Positions 63,675 through 64,000 of a DNA stretch of 64,000 nt are shown in pieces. Under the pieces are notes generated by a model. It did not search any database. It worked only from the letters and a program-made list of their open reading frames with translations, and was not told the origin of the DNA. Position numbers and translations under genes: made by a program. The stretch lies in assembly GCA_031082125.1 (NCBI GenBank), contig JAVHLM010000008.1, forward strand, positions 207,611 through 271,610, written 5' to 3'. This stretch comes from Candidatus Eremiobacterota bacterium. Its GTDB lineage: Bacteria; Vulcanimicrobiota; CADAWZ01; Ess09-12. How positions within the stretch are numbered: position 1 is the stretch's first letter; the number at the start of each line of letters is the position of its first letter.

Positions 63675-64000
63675 GCGTGAGAGAAAAAAAGCGGCTACCG
63701 CGACAATGGCCGCAGAGACTCTTTCACCGCGGCCCTGCAAGGCCAGTATCGAGAGGCCATGGGAAAATCTCCGGGCCAGCAGGTTCTGCCTGTGTGTGGA
63801 TGCAGCTGGAGGGACAGACCCAAGCGCTGTCCTGATAGGAGAATTTCCCCTGTCCTCCTGCACTATGGGCTTTCGGCTCAAAGCCGCTTTCTTGAGCCGT
63901 TCCTATAAACCAGGAAAGGTTCACCGATTTCAGGGGCGCCAAAGAAGAAGGTGAGATTGTGGGGAGCCCGGCCCCTTATGGTGAGGGTCCGGAGGCCGTG
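63675..64000. other. No recognisable gene at window end
   Basis: About 325 bases. Frames of about 70-80 codons exist on both strands but none shows a family motif or a good ribosome site. A gene may begin beyond the window. Confidence 0.4.

Noticed and set aside
63706..63954. 82-codon plus-strand ORF at the window end
   Set aside because: Overlapped by minus-strand ORFs of similar length, no ribosome site and no motif.
1..64000. CRISPR array, rRNA genes, prophage structural genes
   Set aside because: No regularly spaced repeats of 25-40 bases, no rRNA-like sequence and no phage capsid, tail or integrase proteins were seen anywhere in the window.

Overview
The window looks like chromosome from an anaerobic or facultatively anaerobic, diderm-type bacterium of moderately high GC. 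The evidence is a pyruvate:ferredoxin oxidoreductase, a ferredoxin:thioredoxin reductase catalytic chain, a double-cubane (2-hydroxyacyl-CoA dehydratase family) reductase, SelA, several lipoproteins, and GTG/TTG starts behind good Shine-Dalgarno sites. HEAT-repeat and TPR scaffolds, FHA, von Willebrand A and Clp-like proteins suggest a large, regulation-rich genome. I suspect a poorly sampled lineage such as Candidatus Xenobia/Eremiobacterota, but that is a guess from gene style, not from a marker.

Layout. 0-13 kb: a TusA/DsrE sulfur-carrier pair diverges from the PFOR gene. A glutaredoxin/FTR operon, an FmdB zinc ribbon and a 1200-residue HEAT/coiled-coil protein follow, then an ABC transporter (permease, ATPase) with an M48-type membrane protease. 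13-15.2 kb is a gene graveyard: a HicB antitoxin without an intact toxin, a broken small gene, and fragments of hsdS and of a glycyl-radical activating enzyme lying head to head. 15.3-18 kb carries a lipoprotein with a pseudopilin-like segment and a lipoprotein TIM-barrel glycosidase. 18.8-21.8 kb is a second decayed island with IS110 and IS91 transposase remnants, a frameshifted STAS gene, an ECF sigma factor and a rubredoxin. 21.9-27.4 kb encodes secreted proteins, ending in a six-repeat surface protein broken by three frameshifts. 27.8-28.5 kb is a BrnT-BrnA toxin-antitoxin pair.

28.9-32.2 kb returns to core genes (a SPOR-like membrane protein, Rho, a radical SAM protein). 32.2-44.4 kb is a long minus-strand block. 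Read 5' to 3', it holds a fused AccDA carboxyltransferase, a CheY-like receiver, PelD, PelE, a HEAT-PelF fusion, PelG, an aminotransferase, and a metallo-beta-lactamase protein with two cyclic-nucleotide-binding domains. This is a c-di-GMP-controlled Pel exopolysaccharide synthesis and export core without pelA, pelB or pelC in view.

44.6-54.8 kb holds a VWA lipoprotein, SelA, small unknown proteins, an FHA protein, a Clp-N protein with a long linker and an apparently dead AAA module, a Fic-domain protein with an altered active-site motif, and a phosphoesterase. 54.9-63.6 kb holds MetRS, an LPG-synthase-type membrane protein, a GT4 glycosyltransferase, an EamA transporter, the double-cubane reductase, a POT-type transporter and an initiator tRNA-Met with a fully consensus promoter.

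The best candidates for something undescribed are the pseudo-Clp/FHA/Fic neighbourhood, the HEAT-PelF fusion in a pelDEFG-only locus, the MBL-cNMP-cNMP fusion, the frameshifted six-repeat surface protein, and two RNA or DNA structures (before the double-cubane gene and inside the tRNA promoter).
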